Assembly (NCBI RefSeq): GCF_005049045.1
Contig: NZ_SUPK01000009.1
Span: 167,169-231,168 of the forward strand
Reading direction: 5' to 3'
Length of the DNA: 64,000 bases
Source: Cohnella pontilimi
GTDB taxonomy: Bacteria > Bacillota > Bacilli > Paenibacillales > Paenibacillaceae
Shown: piece by piece, positions 1 through 8,988 of the stretch
How positions within the stretch are numbered: the first letter of the stretch is position 1
Layout: each line of letters starts with the position of its first letter
Program-made: the position numbers and the translations under genes
Notes under the pieces: model-generated
What the model saw: only the letters and a program-made list of their open reading frames with translations
What the model was told of the DNA's origin: nothing
Databases searched by the model: none

Positions 1-14
1 AGCAATGATAAATA

Positions 15-2084
15 TTATTGACCTGCCGGCGGTGCCGGGCTCTCGCCGGGTGCGGCCGACGGCTCTTCGGCAGGCAAAGCCGTTTTGTTCGGCGTGCCGG
101 TGAGACCGATGGCGGCATCGTATGCGTCGAATATTTTGCGTGCGATCGGTGCCGCGGCCCATCCGCCGTATCCGCCTTGCGGCACCACGACAGCCACCGC
201 GAGCGTCGGATTCTCCGCCGGCGCGTAAGCGATGAACACCCCGTTCTCAATCCGTTTACCCGCGATGTCCTGCTGGGACGTACCGGTCTTCCGGTAAAAA
301 TTGTACGGGAAATTTTCAAAACCTCGCACAGGTACGAGCTTCATGCCTTTCTCGATCGTGCTCCAGTAAATGTTGGGAAAATCGATCGTGTTCAGTACTT
401 CCGGCTTGTAAGACTGCACCACATTGCCGTTCGCGTCCTTGATTTGGTCCACGAATTGCGGCTTCATACGCTTGCCGTGGCTCGCGAGAGTCACGGCATA
501 TTGGGCAAGCTGTAATGCGGTGTACCGTCCCTGCTGACCGAAAGAAGCATAAATCAAGGCGGATTGGGGACTCGACTTTTTGGCGTCAATGAGATAGTTT
601 TTCCATCCCTTGGACTCTCCGGGCAGTCCGCTGCCGGTCAACACGCCGAGACCGAACTGCTCCATATATTTATCCCAAATTTCCACGCCTTTGGCACCGC
701 TTCTCATATACAACGCGTTGCCGACCATCGCGGACATAAATGCGTTGGAAGATTTGGCAATGGCCATGGTGGGCGTCAGCCAGCCGTTCGCGGCATTGCT
801 CGCATTGCGAACCTTCGTCTCGTGTCCTTTAGCACCGAAAGGGAAATACCCCGGATCGTTAAAACCGCTGGACGGGGTGATCAATTTCTCGGCCAAACCG
901 ACCAAAATGGTAAGCGGCTTCTGCGTAGATCCCAGGTAGACGAGGGAAGACGGGTGTTTCCGGCGTTCCTTGTCATCCGCGTAAGGCGCTTGCGCTTCCC
1001 GAATGGCTCCGTTAAGCGTGAAAAATTTCACGGCGTTATAATCCTTGGAGCTGATGCCGCCCGCCCACAGATTCGGGTCGTAATCCGGCATGCTCGCCAT
1101 GGCCACCACTTTGCCGGTTTTGACTTCCATCGCCACGGCAAAGCCGGTGGTCGCCTGATTCCCCTGCGCTTCCACGCTTCCCGGTGGTGCGTGACGAAGA
1201 TGATCCAGCTGGTCCATAATGGCTTTTTGAGTTGCCAACTGGACATCCTTGTTGATCGTGAGATATAAATTATCTCCCTTGACCGGCTTTGTCAGCTGCA
1301 TGGGGCCGACGATTTGGCTGTCTTTGTTGACGGGATACGTTTTGAGACCGTTCCGTCCGCGAAGCTGCTCCTGATACATCAGCTCCAGGCCGTCAAAGCC
1401 CACTTCTTCGGACTCCAAATATTTAAGGGTCGGATCCTTGATCTCGCTCAAGTTCGTCGCTTTGTACACGTCGAGCGAGGAGGCGCCTTTAAATTGTTTC
1501 ATATATCCGACCAATTGCACCGCAACTTTCTCGGGACTGTATTGACGGATACTTTCCTCGACGACGTCAATGCCTTTGAATTCTTCACGGTGTTCCGCAA
1601 AATAGGCGATTTCGGCTTTTGTGAGGCCGGATTTGATGCGCCGCGGTTGGAACGCGTAGTGCACCGCGCCTGCGAAGTCCATGTCTCCAAAAACGTCGTC
1701 CACGGTCAGCGGCTTTTTCGTCTTCTCTCCGTATTTGTCGAACACTTCCACAAGCCGAGCGGCCAGCTCTTTGCCCATCTCTTCTTTCGTTCCGGGCTCC
1801 AGCGTGAAATAAAGCGACTGGGTGGACGTCGAATAGGCGATCGGCCGCCCTTGCGAGTCATATATATTGCCGCGGATCGGCGGAATCGGCACGTTGCGCG
1901 TTCCGAGGTCGTGTTCCTTGGCTTTCAGCGTGGGACCTTCCACGAATTGAAGAATCGCCAGCCGGACGATGAGCAGCGAGAATACGGCGAACGTGACGAA
2001 GAAAAACATGTTGAGACGGAAACTGAAATGCCGACGGTTGCGCAATTCTCTTTTTTGCGCATCATCGGACGAAGAATTGCTCAC
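15..2084 (-). CDS. Class B penicillin-binding protein (PBP2-like transpeptidase)
   Basis: Membrane-anchored peptidoglycan D,D-transpeptidase acting at the outer face of the membrane. The 689-residue product has a short basic N-terminus, one membrane segment at about 25-47, a PBP dimerisation region, then a transpeptidase domain with all three motifs: STQK near 386 (nucleophile Ser), SSN near 443 and KTGTS near 598. The C-terminal 30 residues are Pro/Ala/Glu rich. There is no glycosyltransferase domain, so it is class B, probably elongation type (PbpA/PbpH/MrdA). It lies 21 bp downstream of the transglutaminase gene on the same strand. An RBS (AAGGAGG) precedes the ATG. The exact paralogue cannot be decided. 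Confidence 0.93.
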   Translation of the reverse strand: MSNSSSDDAQKRELRNRRHFSFRLNMFFFVTFAVFSLLIVRLAILQFVEGPTLKAKEHDLGTRNVPIPPIRGNIYDSQGRPIAYSTSTQSLYFTLEPGTKEEMGKELAARLVEVFDKYGEKTKKPLTVDDVFGDMDFAGAVHYAFQPRRIKSGLTKAEIAYFAEHREEFKGIDVVEESIRQYSPEKVAVQLVGYMKQFKGASSLDVYKATNLSEIKDPTLKYLESEEVGFDGLELMYQEQLRGRNGLKTYPVNKDSQIVGPMQLTKPVKGDNLYLTINKDVQLATQKAIMDQLDHLRHAPPGSVEAQGNQATTGFAVAMEVKTGKVVAMASMPDYDPNLWAGGISSKDYNAVKFFTLNGAIREAQAPYADDKERRKHPSSLVYLGSTQKPLTILVGLAEKLITPSSGFNDPGYFPFGAKGHETKVRNASNAANGWLTPTMAIAKSSNAFMSAMVGNALYMRSGAKGVEIWDKYMEQFGLGVLTGSGLPGESKGWKNYLIDAKKSSPQSALIYASFGQQGRYTALQLAQYAVTLASHGKRMKPQFVDQIKDANGNVVQSYKPEVLNTIDFPNIYWSTIEKGMKLVPVRGFENFPYNFYRKTGTSQQDIAGKRIENGVFIAYAPAENPTLAVAVVVPQGGYGGWAAAPIARKIFDAYDAAIGLTGTPNKTALPAEEPSAAPGESPAPPAGQ

Positions 2085-2105
2085 CGGTGAACCCTCCTTG
2101 CCATT

Positions 2106-3245
2106 TTAAGCCTGCCTTATATGCGTATCGGAAAAACGCGGCGGGTCAAACCAGTTACCTGTTTGGGCCCAAGTAGGATCGAGCGGTACCCACCCCTGCC
2201 GTTCCGGCAAATACACTTCGTTCCATGCGTGTGCGCCATAGCCTCCGCGACCGTCGTAGCCTTGCCCGGTCACGACCCTGACCTCCAGATCTACTGCTCT
2301 GGCCATCGCGGCATACAGCCGGGCGTAATCGATGCAAACGCCTTTGCGCGTCGCGAACGTCTGCTCCGGATTTTGCTCGCGCCATTCGCCCTTCGTTTCA
2401 TAAACGAGAACTTTTTCGTTATCGTAAGTAATCCTCGTGCCTACCCAATCGTATAATGCGCGCGCTTTGGCCTCCGGGCTCTCTTTGCCCTCTGTAATGC
2501 TCTTCGCGGCCTGAACGATGTCGTCCGGAAGCTCCGCGTCGATGACGTCGTAGCGCTTCAGCCAAAGTTCGTCCATCTCCTTGGACATTTTCCGGGCGAA
2601 TACGGGCAGCTGTTGCTCGATCAACGAGCCGGCGGCCGGCCGGATGACTTGTGCGGCAACCTCCTGATATAACCCGGACTGCTGAATGTAACCGGTCATC
2701 GGACCTTGAGGGGAGATCGCGCAATAGCCGAACAAAATCGCGGTGAACAGCAGCGCTCGTCCCGCGCCGAGAGCGGTGCCGATCGCACCTCCTGCGGCGC
2801 GCCCGACCCAGCCGCCCGAAGGCAAAAGCGCCAGCGGCAGCGTGCCGGCTTCCGCCGCGAACCGGGCAGCCAATCCGATAAGCAGGCGGATCAGCGAATA
2901 GCAGAGCAAAATCAAGACCGCGAACCGAAAGAGCGGCAAATCACGCAATCCCGATACGATCGTATAACCGAACTGCACGACGACCGAGGCGCTCGGATCG
3001 GGACGAGGCATCCCGTGCCCGGTCAGCCACGTGTACAGTCTGGGAGACAGCGCCGATGCGGCCACTGCGGACAGTACAACCGCCGCTACCGTCACGAGCG
3101 AGGAGGCCAAAAAAAAGAAAAGCTGCTTGGCGGAGCCCGGCGCACCTCTTCGTATGCCTTGCAGCATCGAAACGGCAACGATCGCGAGCAAAGCCGCTGT
3201 CACTACATTTGTGTCCTGGATTTGCCAGGCATTCCAGCTGGACAT
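2106..3245 (-). CDS. Membrane protein with transglutaminase-like domain
   Basis: The N-terminal half (about 15-185) has several hydrophobic segments and resembles CvpA-like membrane regions. The C-terminal half is a transglutaminase/protease-like fold with the expected catalytic triad: Cys near 303 (GVCIDYA), His near 338 (AHAWNEVY) and Asp near 355 (LDPTW). Family knowledge suggests a cysteine hydrolase or transferase acting on proteins or the cell wall; the substrate is unknown. GGGAGGG lies a few bases before the ATG. It is followed closely by the penicillin-binding protein gene, which suggests an operon and an envelope role (inference). Confidence 0.85.
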   Translation of the reverse strand: MSSWNAWQIQDTNVVTAALLAIVAVSMLQGIRRGAPGSAKQLFFFLASSLVTVAAVVLSAVAASALSPRLYTWLTGHGMPRPDPSASVVVQFGYTIVSGLRDLPLFRFAVLILLCYSLIRLLIGLAARFAAEAGTLPLALLPSGGWVGRAAGGAIGTALGAGRALLFTAILFGYCAISPQGPMTGYIQQSGLYQEVAAQVIRPAAGSLIEQQLPVFARKMSKEMDELWLKRYDVIDAELPDDIVQAAKSITEGKESPEAKARALYDWVGTRITYDNEKVLVYETKGEWREQNPEQTFATRKGVCIDYARLYAAMARAVDLEVRVVTGQGYDGRGGYGAHAWNEVYLPERQGWVPLDPTWAQTGNWFDPPRFSDTHIRQA

Positions 3246-3297
3246 CTTTCACCCTCCCATCCGTAAAATATGACGCGAGGGGTGGCGTATCCTGCGT

Positions 3298-3750
3298 TTA
3301 TTTCACGGCCGACTCGCGGGCTTTCACGACCAGATCCCGCACTGCGCCTTCCATATTCCATTTGCCGAGAGAAATGCCGCGGAACTTGACTTCCACTTCA
3401 CCGGAGTTGGGAACTCCCGACAGCTGAAGGTTAGGGGTTTCGACCGTATACGTGCCGTCCCCATTGTCCCGGTACCGCGCTTTATCCGCTTCGCCGGCCA
3501 TCGCTTTGATCGCCTGGTCTTTCAAATCGGAGGTCACCTTGCTCCCGACCTCTTGCAAATCGTTGATGCTATAACCGCCGTATGCCACAATCCCGACCAC
3601 GATGGCCGCGATCAAAACCCATTTGACGACCGTTTTGACCACCTTGGAAACGACAAAAATCGCCAGGACCGCAACGACCGCGACAACCCAGTGATCTTGC
3701 AAAAATTGCAGCCAAGCTTCCGGAGTCCATGACCCAGGGTTGAAATTCAT
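3298..3750 (-). CDS. Hypothetical protein with one or two membrane segments
   Basis: The product is about 150 residues. A hydrophobic region at about 21-60 (VVAVVAVLAIFVV, then a second stretch ending GIVAYGGY) is followed by a soluble tail of about 90 residues with acidic and beta-strand-like character. No family is recognised. GGAGGAG precedes both a TTG and, 8 bp away, the ATG chosen here. It sits 52 bp upstream of the transglutaminase gene on the same strand and may be the first gene of that transcription unit. Confidence 0.7.
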   Translation of the reverse strand: MNFNPGSWTPEAWLQFLQDHWVVAVVAVLAIFVVSKVVKTVVKWVLIAAIVVGIVAYGGYSINDLQEVGSKVTSDLKDQAIKAMAGEADKARYRDNGDGTYTVETPNLQLSGVPNSGEVEVKFRGISLGKWNMEGAVRDLVVKARESAVK

Positions 3751-3920
3751 CAACGATTCTCCTCCGACAATGAAATGAACACGGTAAAATCATACCGCCT
3801 CCATTATACCTTACCTACTTATACCCCGTAAACGACGGTATATCCCGGAGTTGCCGGACGTACAAGTAGGATAGACAGCCGGCTTGGATAAGCCAGGGTT
3901 GACGGGGAGGTTTCGTATTC

Positions 3921-5129
3921 GTGAAAACAGCGGTTTGGCTCTATTTTTTTATTTTCGTCGCGTTTTTTGATTTGCATGCCCAGTATCCGATGCTGACTCC
4001 GTTCGCGGTCTCGTTAGGCGCGGCTCCGTCTTTTATCGGCCTCGTGATGGGCATGTACTCGCTTACGCACCTGCCCGGCAATTTATTGGCCGGTTACGGG
4101 GTCGATCGGATCGGCAGCCGGCTGTTCATCGCGGGGAGCTTGACCGGCGCAGGCGTTTTGCTGCTGTTTCAAGCGCGCGTCACCGATCCTTGGCAGCTGC
4201 TGTATATCCGTTCGGCCAGCGGTTTCGTGCTGGCTTTCTTGTCGCCCGCGTGCATGGCCATGCTGGCCAAAATGGCCCGCGACCATATCCACCAAGGGAA
4301 GCTGATGGCCGGTAACGGGCTTGTGCATACGATCGCCTCCGTCGTGTCGCCGGCGGTGGGCGCTTGGCTGGCCGCTTCGATCGGATTCAACGCATCTTTC
4401 ACCGTACTAGGCTGGATTTTGCTCGTTACCGGCATCACCTCTTTGGCGTTCATAAAAGAACCCGAAAAGGTGCCGATGAGCAGCAACGGACCAACGGATG
4501 CGGCAATGCCTAATCCGCATGCCGAACAGCCGAACTTGCGGCAGCCGGAACTAAGCCAGTCCGACGGCACTGCGTCTTTCCCGTGGATCGTCTTCATTTT
4601 GCCGGTGGCTCTGGCCTGCGCGCAGGGCATTTTGTCGTTCGAGCTTCCGATTCGCGCCAAAACTGCCTCTGATGTCATGAACACCGGCTTGCTGTTCTCG
4701 GTGATCAGCTTAGGCTCTCTGTCGACGCTCGCTCTGCTCTTCCTGAACCGTTACCTGCCGTATGCCCGCACGATCGGAGGTCTTGGCCTTCTGGCCGGTG
4801 CGTATTACGCCCTCGCCGCCGGTTGGCCCGTCCCGATCGCCTTCGTTTTGTTCGCGTTGGGCATGGCCAAAGGGGTCATTTTCCCCGCCATGACCTCCTT
4901 TCTGCTGCAACTCAGCGGAGCCGGCCGCTATGGCAGAACGTTTTCCTTTCTCTCGATCTCTCTTTCCATCGGCTCCTTTCTCGGTCCCGTAGCGGCCGGC
5001 ATGATCAGGGACCGGTTTTCTCCGTTTTTCCTGTCATTCCTGGCCATTATGACCGCGATTCTGCTCTTGTACCCTCGTCGTACTTATCATGAAGGCTGGG
5101 AAGGAAAGCCGGCCGTACCTCACGCATAA
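3921..5129 (+). CDS. MFS transporter
   Basis: A 402-residue protein with about twelve hydrophobic segments and a hydrophilic central loop at about 185-220, the usual major facilitator layout. The motif between helices 2 and 3 (GYGVDRIGSRL, near residue 60) matches the MFS signature GxxxDRxGRR. The start is GTG with GGGGAGG about 10 bp upstream. The substrate is unknown; the protein resembles drug or metabolite exporters in general form. It stands alone on the plus strand, divergent from the small membrane gene to its left. Confidence 0.88.
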   Translation: MKTAVWLYFFIFVAFFDLHAQYPMLTPFAVSLGAAPSFIGLVMGMYSLTHLPGNLLAGYGVDRIGSRLFIAGSLTGAGVLLLFQARVTDPWQLLYIRSASGFVLAFLSPACMAMLAKMARDHIHQGKLMAGNGLVHTIASVVSPAVGAWLAASIGFNASFTVLGWILLVTGITSLAFIKEPEKVPMSSNGPTDAAMPNPHAEQPNLRQPELSQSDGTASFPWIVFILPVALACAQGILSFELPIRAKTASDVMNTGLLFSVISLGSLSTLALLFLNRYLPYARTIGGLGLLAGAYYALAAGWPVPIAFVLFALGMAKGVIFPAMTSFLLQLSGAGRYGRTFSFLSISLSIGSFLGPVAAGMIRDRFSPFFLSFLAIMTAILLLYPRRTYHEGWEGKPAVPHA

Positions 5130-5211
5130 AGCCCGTCCGCGCGGTGTGTGGGTTAGCGCACAGGTCAAAGCCGATTCGGGCGCATATCCTGCTGTGTGGG
5201 GGTGACCGCAT

Positions 5212-5307
5212 ATGACCCAATTCGCCGGGCTCAGCCATTCGCACGTCAGGACCGCCATTCTCGTGCTCGTCCTTTTCGTATTGCTCGTTATGGTACTGTT
5301 CGTCTGA
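5212..5307 (+). CDS. Small YjcZ-like sporulation membrane peptide
   Basis: A 31-codon ORF encoding a short polar head (MTQFAGLSHSH) followed by one very hydrophobic helix (AILVLVLFVLLVMVLFV) ending at the stop. This is the shape of the YjcZ/YtzL-type spore peptides common in Bacilli. A GGGGGTGA ribosome site lies 6 bp before the ATG. It is too short for usual ORF cut-offs. A role in sporulation is inferred from the shape only. Confidence 0.65.
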   Translation: MTQFAGLSHSHVRTAILVLVLFVLLVMVLFV

Positions 5308-5394
5308 CGAAAGGCGAAACCTTACCCGGCTTTTCGTGGTACAATACAAAAAACATTCTCCTTCCGAGACGCCGCAATATTGGGGGTTATCATC

Positions 5395-5757
5395 ATGGAC
5401 GATGTCGCGATTATCGTGGAAGGCAAAAACGACAAAAGCCGGCTCACCCGCGTGCTGTCGCCCGAAGTGCCCATCCATTGCACTTTCGGTACACTGAATA
5501 CGCTGAAGATTGAATCGCTTCGCAAAACGATCGGAGATCGTCATGTGTTCCTGTTCATGGACAACGATTCATCGGGCAAGCGCATCCGGGGTGTGCTGAG
5601 GGATGTGTTTCCCGACGCCGAGCACATTTACACTCGCCGCGGCTATAAGGGAGTCGAAGGAACGCCGGAGGAATATTTGATTCAACAGCTCGAAAAAGCC
5701 GGGTTGGAGGAATATATTGTGTATCCGGCCCCCGTCTCGGTTTGGCCGAAGGAATAA
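5395..5757 (+). CDS. Small toprim-domain protein
   Basis: A 120-residue stand-alone toprim domain. The glutamate motif is in AIIVEGKNDKSRL near the N-terminus and the DxD-type motif is seen as FLFMDNDSSGKR near residue 60. Toprim domains bind metal and cleave or make phosphodiester bonds in primases, topoisomerases, RNase M5 and OLD nucleases. Short versions like this occur in Bacilli (YusF-like proteins), and their job is not settled. ATG is chosen because GGGGGTT lies 7 bp upstream; a TTG 15 bp earlier lacks a ribosome site. A strong terminator follows. Confidence 0.8.
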   Translation: MDDVAIIVEGKNDKSRLTRVLSPEVPIHCTFGTLNTLKIESLRKTIGDRHVFLFMDNDSSGKRIRGVLRDVFPDAEHIYTRRGYKGVEGTPEEYLIQQLEKAGLEEYIVYPAPVSVWPKE

Positions 5758-5763
5758 ATGCGC

Positions 5764-5796
5764 AAAAACCGCCGTCCCGTACCGGGCGGCGGTTTT
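5764..5796. terminator. Bidirectional terminator
   Basis: An inverted repeat with ACCGCC/GGCGGT arms, an A run on the left and a T run on the right. It lies between the convergent toprim and SCO1 genes and can serve both. Confidence 0.85.
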
Positions 5797-5815
5797 GTTT
5801 GTTCGTCATTGCATC

Positions 5816-6460
5816 TTACAACAAGCTTTTGATTTCCTTCACAAGATCGCTGAGCGGCCGGTTGTCTTTGCCTTTCGCGAAGTAATCGTTGGCGGAAATC
5901 CAGTCCCGAATTTGCCCTTTCTTGTCCAGAAGCACGATCAGGTTCATATGGCCGAAGTTCCCTTTATCATCTTTCGTGACCAAGATCTGATATTTTTTGG
6001 CGAGCTCCGCCGTTTGCTTCTCATCGCCCCGCATAAATTTCCAGCCGGCGTAATCGACATCGAATTGATCGGCGAACTGCTTGAGACGCTCCGGCGTATC
6101 CCGCGTCGGATCAATCGTCACCGATAAAAATTGCACCTTGTCTCCGAAGAGACCGTCTTTTTTCAATTTTTCCTGCGCCTGCGACATCAGGAACGTGGTC
6201 GGCGGACATACGTCCGGGCAATAAGAAAAGAAGAAATACAGTAAGCGCACTTTGCCGTTCGTGTTTTCGAGGGAAACGATCTTTCCTTCCGTGTCGGTAT
6301 ATGCGAAAGGTTCTCCCTGCCCCTGTACGGGCAGGCTGGAGCCTTTGTTCTGACTCCACAGAACGTACCCGCCGAGCGCCAGACACAGTGCCAGTACAAT
6401 CAGCGGAAATCCGTATCTTTTCAAAAAAGGACGCTGCACTTTATCTTGAGCTTCCAACAC
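5816..6460 (-). CDS. SCO1/SenC family copper chaperone
   Basis: A 214-residue thioredoxin-fold protein anchored by one N-terminal membrane helix (about 15-35). The copper ligands of the SCO family are present: CPDVC at 79-83 and a His near 170 in FGHMNL. SCO proteins deliver copper to the CuA site of cytochrome c oxidase on the outer side of the membrane. The start is GTG, immediately after the stop codon of ctaB, so the two are probably translationally coupled. Pairing with haem O synthase supports a role in oxidase assembly. Confidence 0.92.
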   Translation of the reverse strand: MLEAQDKVQRPFLKRYGFPLIVLALCLALGGYVLWSQNKGSSLPVQGQGEPFAYTDTEGKIVSLENTNGKVRLLYFFFSYCPDVCPPTTFLMSQAQEKLKKDGLFGDKVQFLSVTIDPTRDTPERLKQFADQFDVDYAGWKFMRGDEKQTAELAKKYQILVTKDDKGNFGHMNLIVLLDKKGQIRDWISANDYFAKGKDNRPLSDLVKEIKSLL

Positions 6461-7318
6461 CTACACCCCGTTCGTATCCAAAATCATCACCAGAAACACG
6501 ACCATCAAATAATTGATGGAGAGGAAGAAATCGGTTTTCGCCCATTTCTCGTCGAATTTCGCCCGCAGCCCGACGGCCGCATGGATGAGCCAGGCTCCGC
6601 CGATTACAAGCGAGAAGACTAGAAAATAGATGCCGACGTAGCCGTATTGATAAAACAAGATAGAGGCCGGCAGCAAAAGTGCGATATAAGGCAGCATCTG
6701 CCACTTCGTCCGGGTGACGCCTTTCACGACCGGCAGAAGCGGAAAACCCGCGGCGCGGTATTCTTCCCTTCTTCGGATCGCCAGCGACCAAAAATGCGGC
6801 GGCTGCCACAGAAACAGCAGAGCAAACAAGAGCCACGCGCCTTCATCCACAGCGGCCGTCACGGCGGTATAGCCGATCACCGGCGGCATGGCGCCCGAAA
6901 TGCCGCCTACGGACGTGCTCCACGTGGAGTTGCGCTTCAGCCACATCGTATACACCACGACATATGCGAACATGCCGAGCAGTCCCAGCCATCCGGTCAG
7001 CGGATTGACCAGCAGGAACAGGACCGCGAGCCCGGCGATTCCCAGCAAAATAGCATAAGTCAGCACGAAACGCGGGCTCAGACGTCCCTGCGGAAGCGCC
7101 CGGTCCTGCGTGCGGGCCATTTTGGTGTCGAAATCGCGGTCGAGATAATTATTGAATACACAGGCCGAAGCCATAGTAAGAGCGGAGCCGAGAAGCATCC
7201 ACACAAGAATACGGTAGTCGATATGCCATCGGGATGCGACCCAGAAACCGCCGAAAGCCGCGAACAGATTCAGGCGGATAATGCGCGGCTTGGTCAGGGC
7301 TACTAGATCTTTGAACAA
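6461..7318 (-). CDS. ctaB: Protoheme IX farnesyltransferase (haem O synthase)
   Basis: A UbiA-type polyprenyl transferase that adds a farnesyl group to haem B to give haem O for terminal oxidases. The 285-residue product has about eight or nine membrane helices and the prenyl-diphosphate motif NNYLDRDFD near residue 60, with a second conserved block around WQPPHFWSLAIRRREEY. The open frame runs far upstream, but AAGGAGG sits 7 bp before the TTG at 7318, and the product then begins with the family's usual KDLVALTKPRII. It is the first gene of a two-gene unit with the SCO1 homologue. Confidence 0.93.
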   Translation of the reverse strand: MFKDLVALTKPRIIRLNLFAAFGGFWVASRWHIDYRILVWMLLGSALTMASACVFNNYLDRDFDTKMARTQDRALPQGRLSPRFVLTYAILLGIAGLAVLFLLVNPLTGWLGLLGMFAYVVVYTMWLKRNSTWSTSVGGISGAMPPVIGYTAVTAAVDEGAWLLFALLFLWQPPHFWSLAIRRREEYRAAGFPLLPVVKGVTRTKWQMLPYIALLLPASILFYQYGYVGIYFLVFSLVIGGAWLIHAAVGLRAKFDEKWAKTDFFLSINYLMVVFLVMILDTNGV

Positions 7319-7549
7319 CGAGGTTCCTCCTTGATGTCGAATTGCGGCATCGGCGAACTTAATCAACTCATGATACCGCAATGGAAAGGGCTTGACAACG
7401 TAACCCGCGCGGTGTTCATCAAATCGCCACCGCATGTGAACAACGTGAGAACGTCGGCCTCGCGAACCTGCTAGTAACAAATTGCGGGCGTGAGAAATAC
7501 ACTGTATTGCGACAATCGCCCAGTGCGAAAAGGAAGGACTGACGATCGT

Positions 7550-7972
7550 ATGGCGGTAGTCAAGGCACCCAGCAAGCATTTGAAATTGTTGGGCCGTTTG
7601 ATGCGGGCGGAAGCTGAGGGTGAAGGAGAATTGGGGATGTTGATGGTCGGAAACGTGGGGGTGAACCGCGTTATCTCCAACTGTCTGGACTTTAAAAACA
7701 TCCGCACCATTCAACAGATGATCTACCAATCGCCCGGAGGATTCGAGGCGGTGCGAAAGCCGTATTTCTACCAAAAAGCGAGGACAAGAGATGTCCGTCT
7801 GGCGAGACGAAACGTGAACGGCGAGCGCCAAAATCCGGCGACCAACGCGCTTTGGTATTTCCGTCCAACCGGCGCATGCCCGTCCACATGGTGGAACCAG
7901 CGTCATACGGGCAAGTACAAGAAGCACTGCTTTTATGCTCCTCAACCGAGTGATTGCCCGGCCGTCTTTTAA
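7550..7972 (+). CDS. cwlJ: Spore cortex-lytic cell wall hydrolase CwlJ
   Basis: A 140-residue SleB/CwlJ-type hydrolase. The product opens MAVVKAPSKHLKLLGR and contains the conserved RAEAEGEGELGMLMVGNV block, whose Glu residues are the likely catalytic ones, followed by NCLDFKNIRTI and QSPGGFEAV. As in CwlJ there is no signal peptide and no peptidoglycan-binding domain. CwlJ degrades spore cortex during germination and needs GerQ for localisation; gerQ follows 24 bp downstream. ATG at 7550 is chosen because AGGAAGG lies upstream and the family start matches. Confidence 0.93.
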   Translation: MAVVKAPSKHLKLLGRLMRAEAEGEGELGMLMVGNVGVNRVISNCLDFKNIRTIQQMIYQSPGGFEAVRKPYFYQKARTRDVRLARRNVNGERQNPATNALWYFRPTGACPSTWWNQRHTGKYKKHCFYAPQPSDCPAVF

Positions 7973-7996
7973 TAACCGACAAAAGGAGGAAACGAC

Positions 7997-8542
7997 ATGT
8001 ACAGCAGCAAAATGTGGCCCCCTGCTTCTCCGACGATGGTATCCCCAGCGGCGCAAGCGCCGGGATTGGGCGCTGCCTTGCCGAATGCAGGCTATCCCGC
8101 AAGTATGCCTGGAGGCTTTCCGGGTGTGGGAGGATATCCGACGGGCGTAGCCGGCGCATCCGCCATGATGCCCGGGATGCTAGCCCCGCCGCCGATACCG
8201 AGCGGTGCCGGCTTGACGCCGGACGGAATGGCCTTTCCGACTGCTCCGCCGGCCGCTGAGGAGTCGTATATCGAAAATATTTTGCGGATGAATCTCGGCA
8301 AAGTGGCGACCATCTTCATGACGTTCGAAAGTAACCGCGAATGGAACGCGAAAGTTTTCCGGGGTGAGCTTGAAGCTGCCGGCCGGGATCATATCATTAT
8401 CAGCGACCCGACGACGGGTCGGCGCTATGTGCTGCTGATGGTAAATCTCGACTATATCGTCTTCGACCAGCCGCTTGTTTATTCGCTTCCTTTCGGTACC
8501 GGCCCCGGTCCCGGGACCACCGGACTTACCCGTTCGGAATAA
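7997..8542 (+). CDS. gerQ: Spore coat protein GerQ
   Basis: The 181-residue product has a low-complexity Pro/Gly/Ala/Met N-terminus (about 1-85) and a conserved C-terminal domain beginning EESYIENILRMNLGKVATI, the GerQ (YwdL) signature. In Bacillus, GerQ is a coat protein cross-linked by transglutaminase and required for CwlJ function. AAAGGAGGAAACGAC gives an excellent ribosome site before the ATG. The cwlJ-gerQ order is the usual one. Confidence 0.94.
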   Translation: MYSSKMWPPASPTMVSPAAQAPGLGAALPNAGYPASMPGGFPGVGGYPTGVAGASAMMPGMLAPPPIPSGAGLTPDGMAFPTAPPAAEESYIENILRMNLGKVATIFMTFESNREWNAKVFRGELEAAGRDHIIISDPTTGRRYVLLMVNLDYIVFDQPLVYSLPFGTGPGPGTTGLTRSE

Positions 8543-8813
8543 GCGGTCGAAACGTCCATACGCGTAACCCTTCACGGCCGCCTTTTACCCAACATTCCAT
8601 ATTCCGCCACTCGGAACGCCCCTCCAGGCGTTCCTTTTGCTTTTGAGCTGCTTCGTCTTCTCCGGTTGTCCGCCATAATTCCACAAAAACGCCGGGTTGT
8701 GCGGTATTTTCCAGCAGCTCGCCAGTCCGCCACAACTCCTTGTGTTCGGACGCCCAGCGGCGAAAGGCTTCCCGGTGAAGTTCCGGGATTACATATTCAC
8801 AAAAAAGGATCAT
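8526..8813 (-). CDS. Hypothetical small protein, possible dimeric alpha/beta-barrel fold
   Basis: A 95-residue protein starting MILFCEYVIPELH, with AAAGGAGG 6 bp upstream of the ATG. The pattern (N-terminal strand, amphipathic helix, then FVELWRTTG and a WxxMECWV strand) recalls small ferredoxin-like monooxygenase/ABM-type domains, but no catalytic residues identify a function. Its 3' end overlaps the 3' end of gerQ by 17 bp on the opposite strand. The fold suggestion is weak. Confidence 0.65.
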   Translation of the reverse strand: MILFCEYVIPELHREAFRRWASEHKELWRTGELLENTAQPGVFVELWRTTGEDEAAQKQKERLEGRSEWRNMECWVKGGREGLRVWTFRPLIPNG

Positions 8814-8937
8814 GCCGCGCCTCCTTTTAAAGATGAGTACTGAAAACATGCAGATTATACCAGACTGAATGCGTGCTGTCCCGGAGCGCACTTGACGTCT
8901 GTTGCCTGTAAGCCGCACAATAACAGAATGCAACTTT

Positions 8938-8966
8938 AAAAGCCCGAGGATTAACCCTCGGGCTTT
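8938..8966 (-). terminator. Terminator after SASP gene
   Basis: An inverted repeat AAAGCCCGAGG/CCTCGGGCTTT with a four-base loop region, 22 bp downstream of the SASP stop codon on the minus strand, with T-rich sequence after the second arm. Confidence 0.8.
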
Positions 8967-8988
8967 CGGTACCGGACGCGGCTGCGTC

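Noticed and set aside
1314..2090. Long plus-strand ORFs over the PBP gene and similar shadows elsewhere
   Set aside because: They overlap well-supported genes, lack ribosome sites and have arginine/histidine-rich shadow composition.
7319..8056. 531-residue protein fused upstream of ctaB
   Set aside because: The extension lies antisense to cwlJ, and a strong ribosome site before TTG 7318 gives the normal CtaB start.
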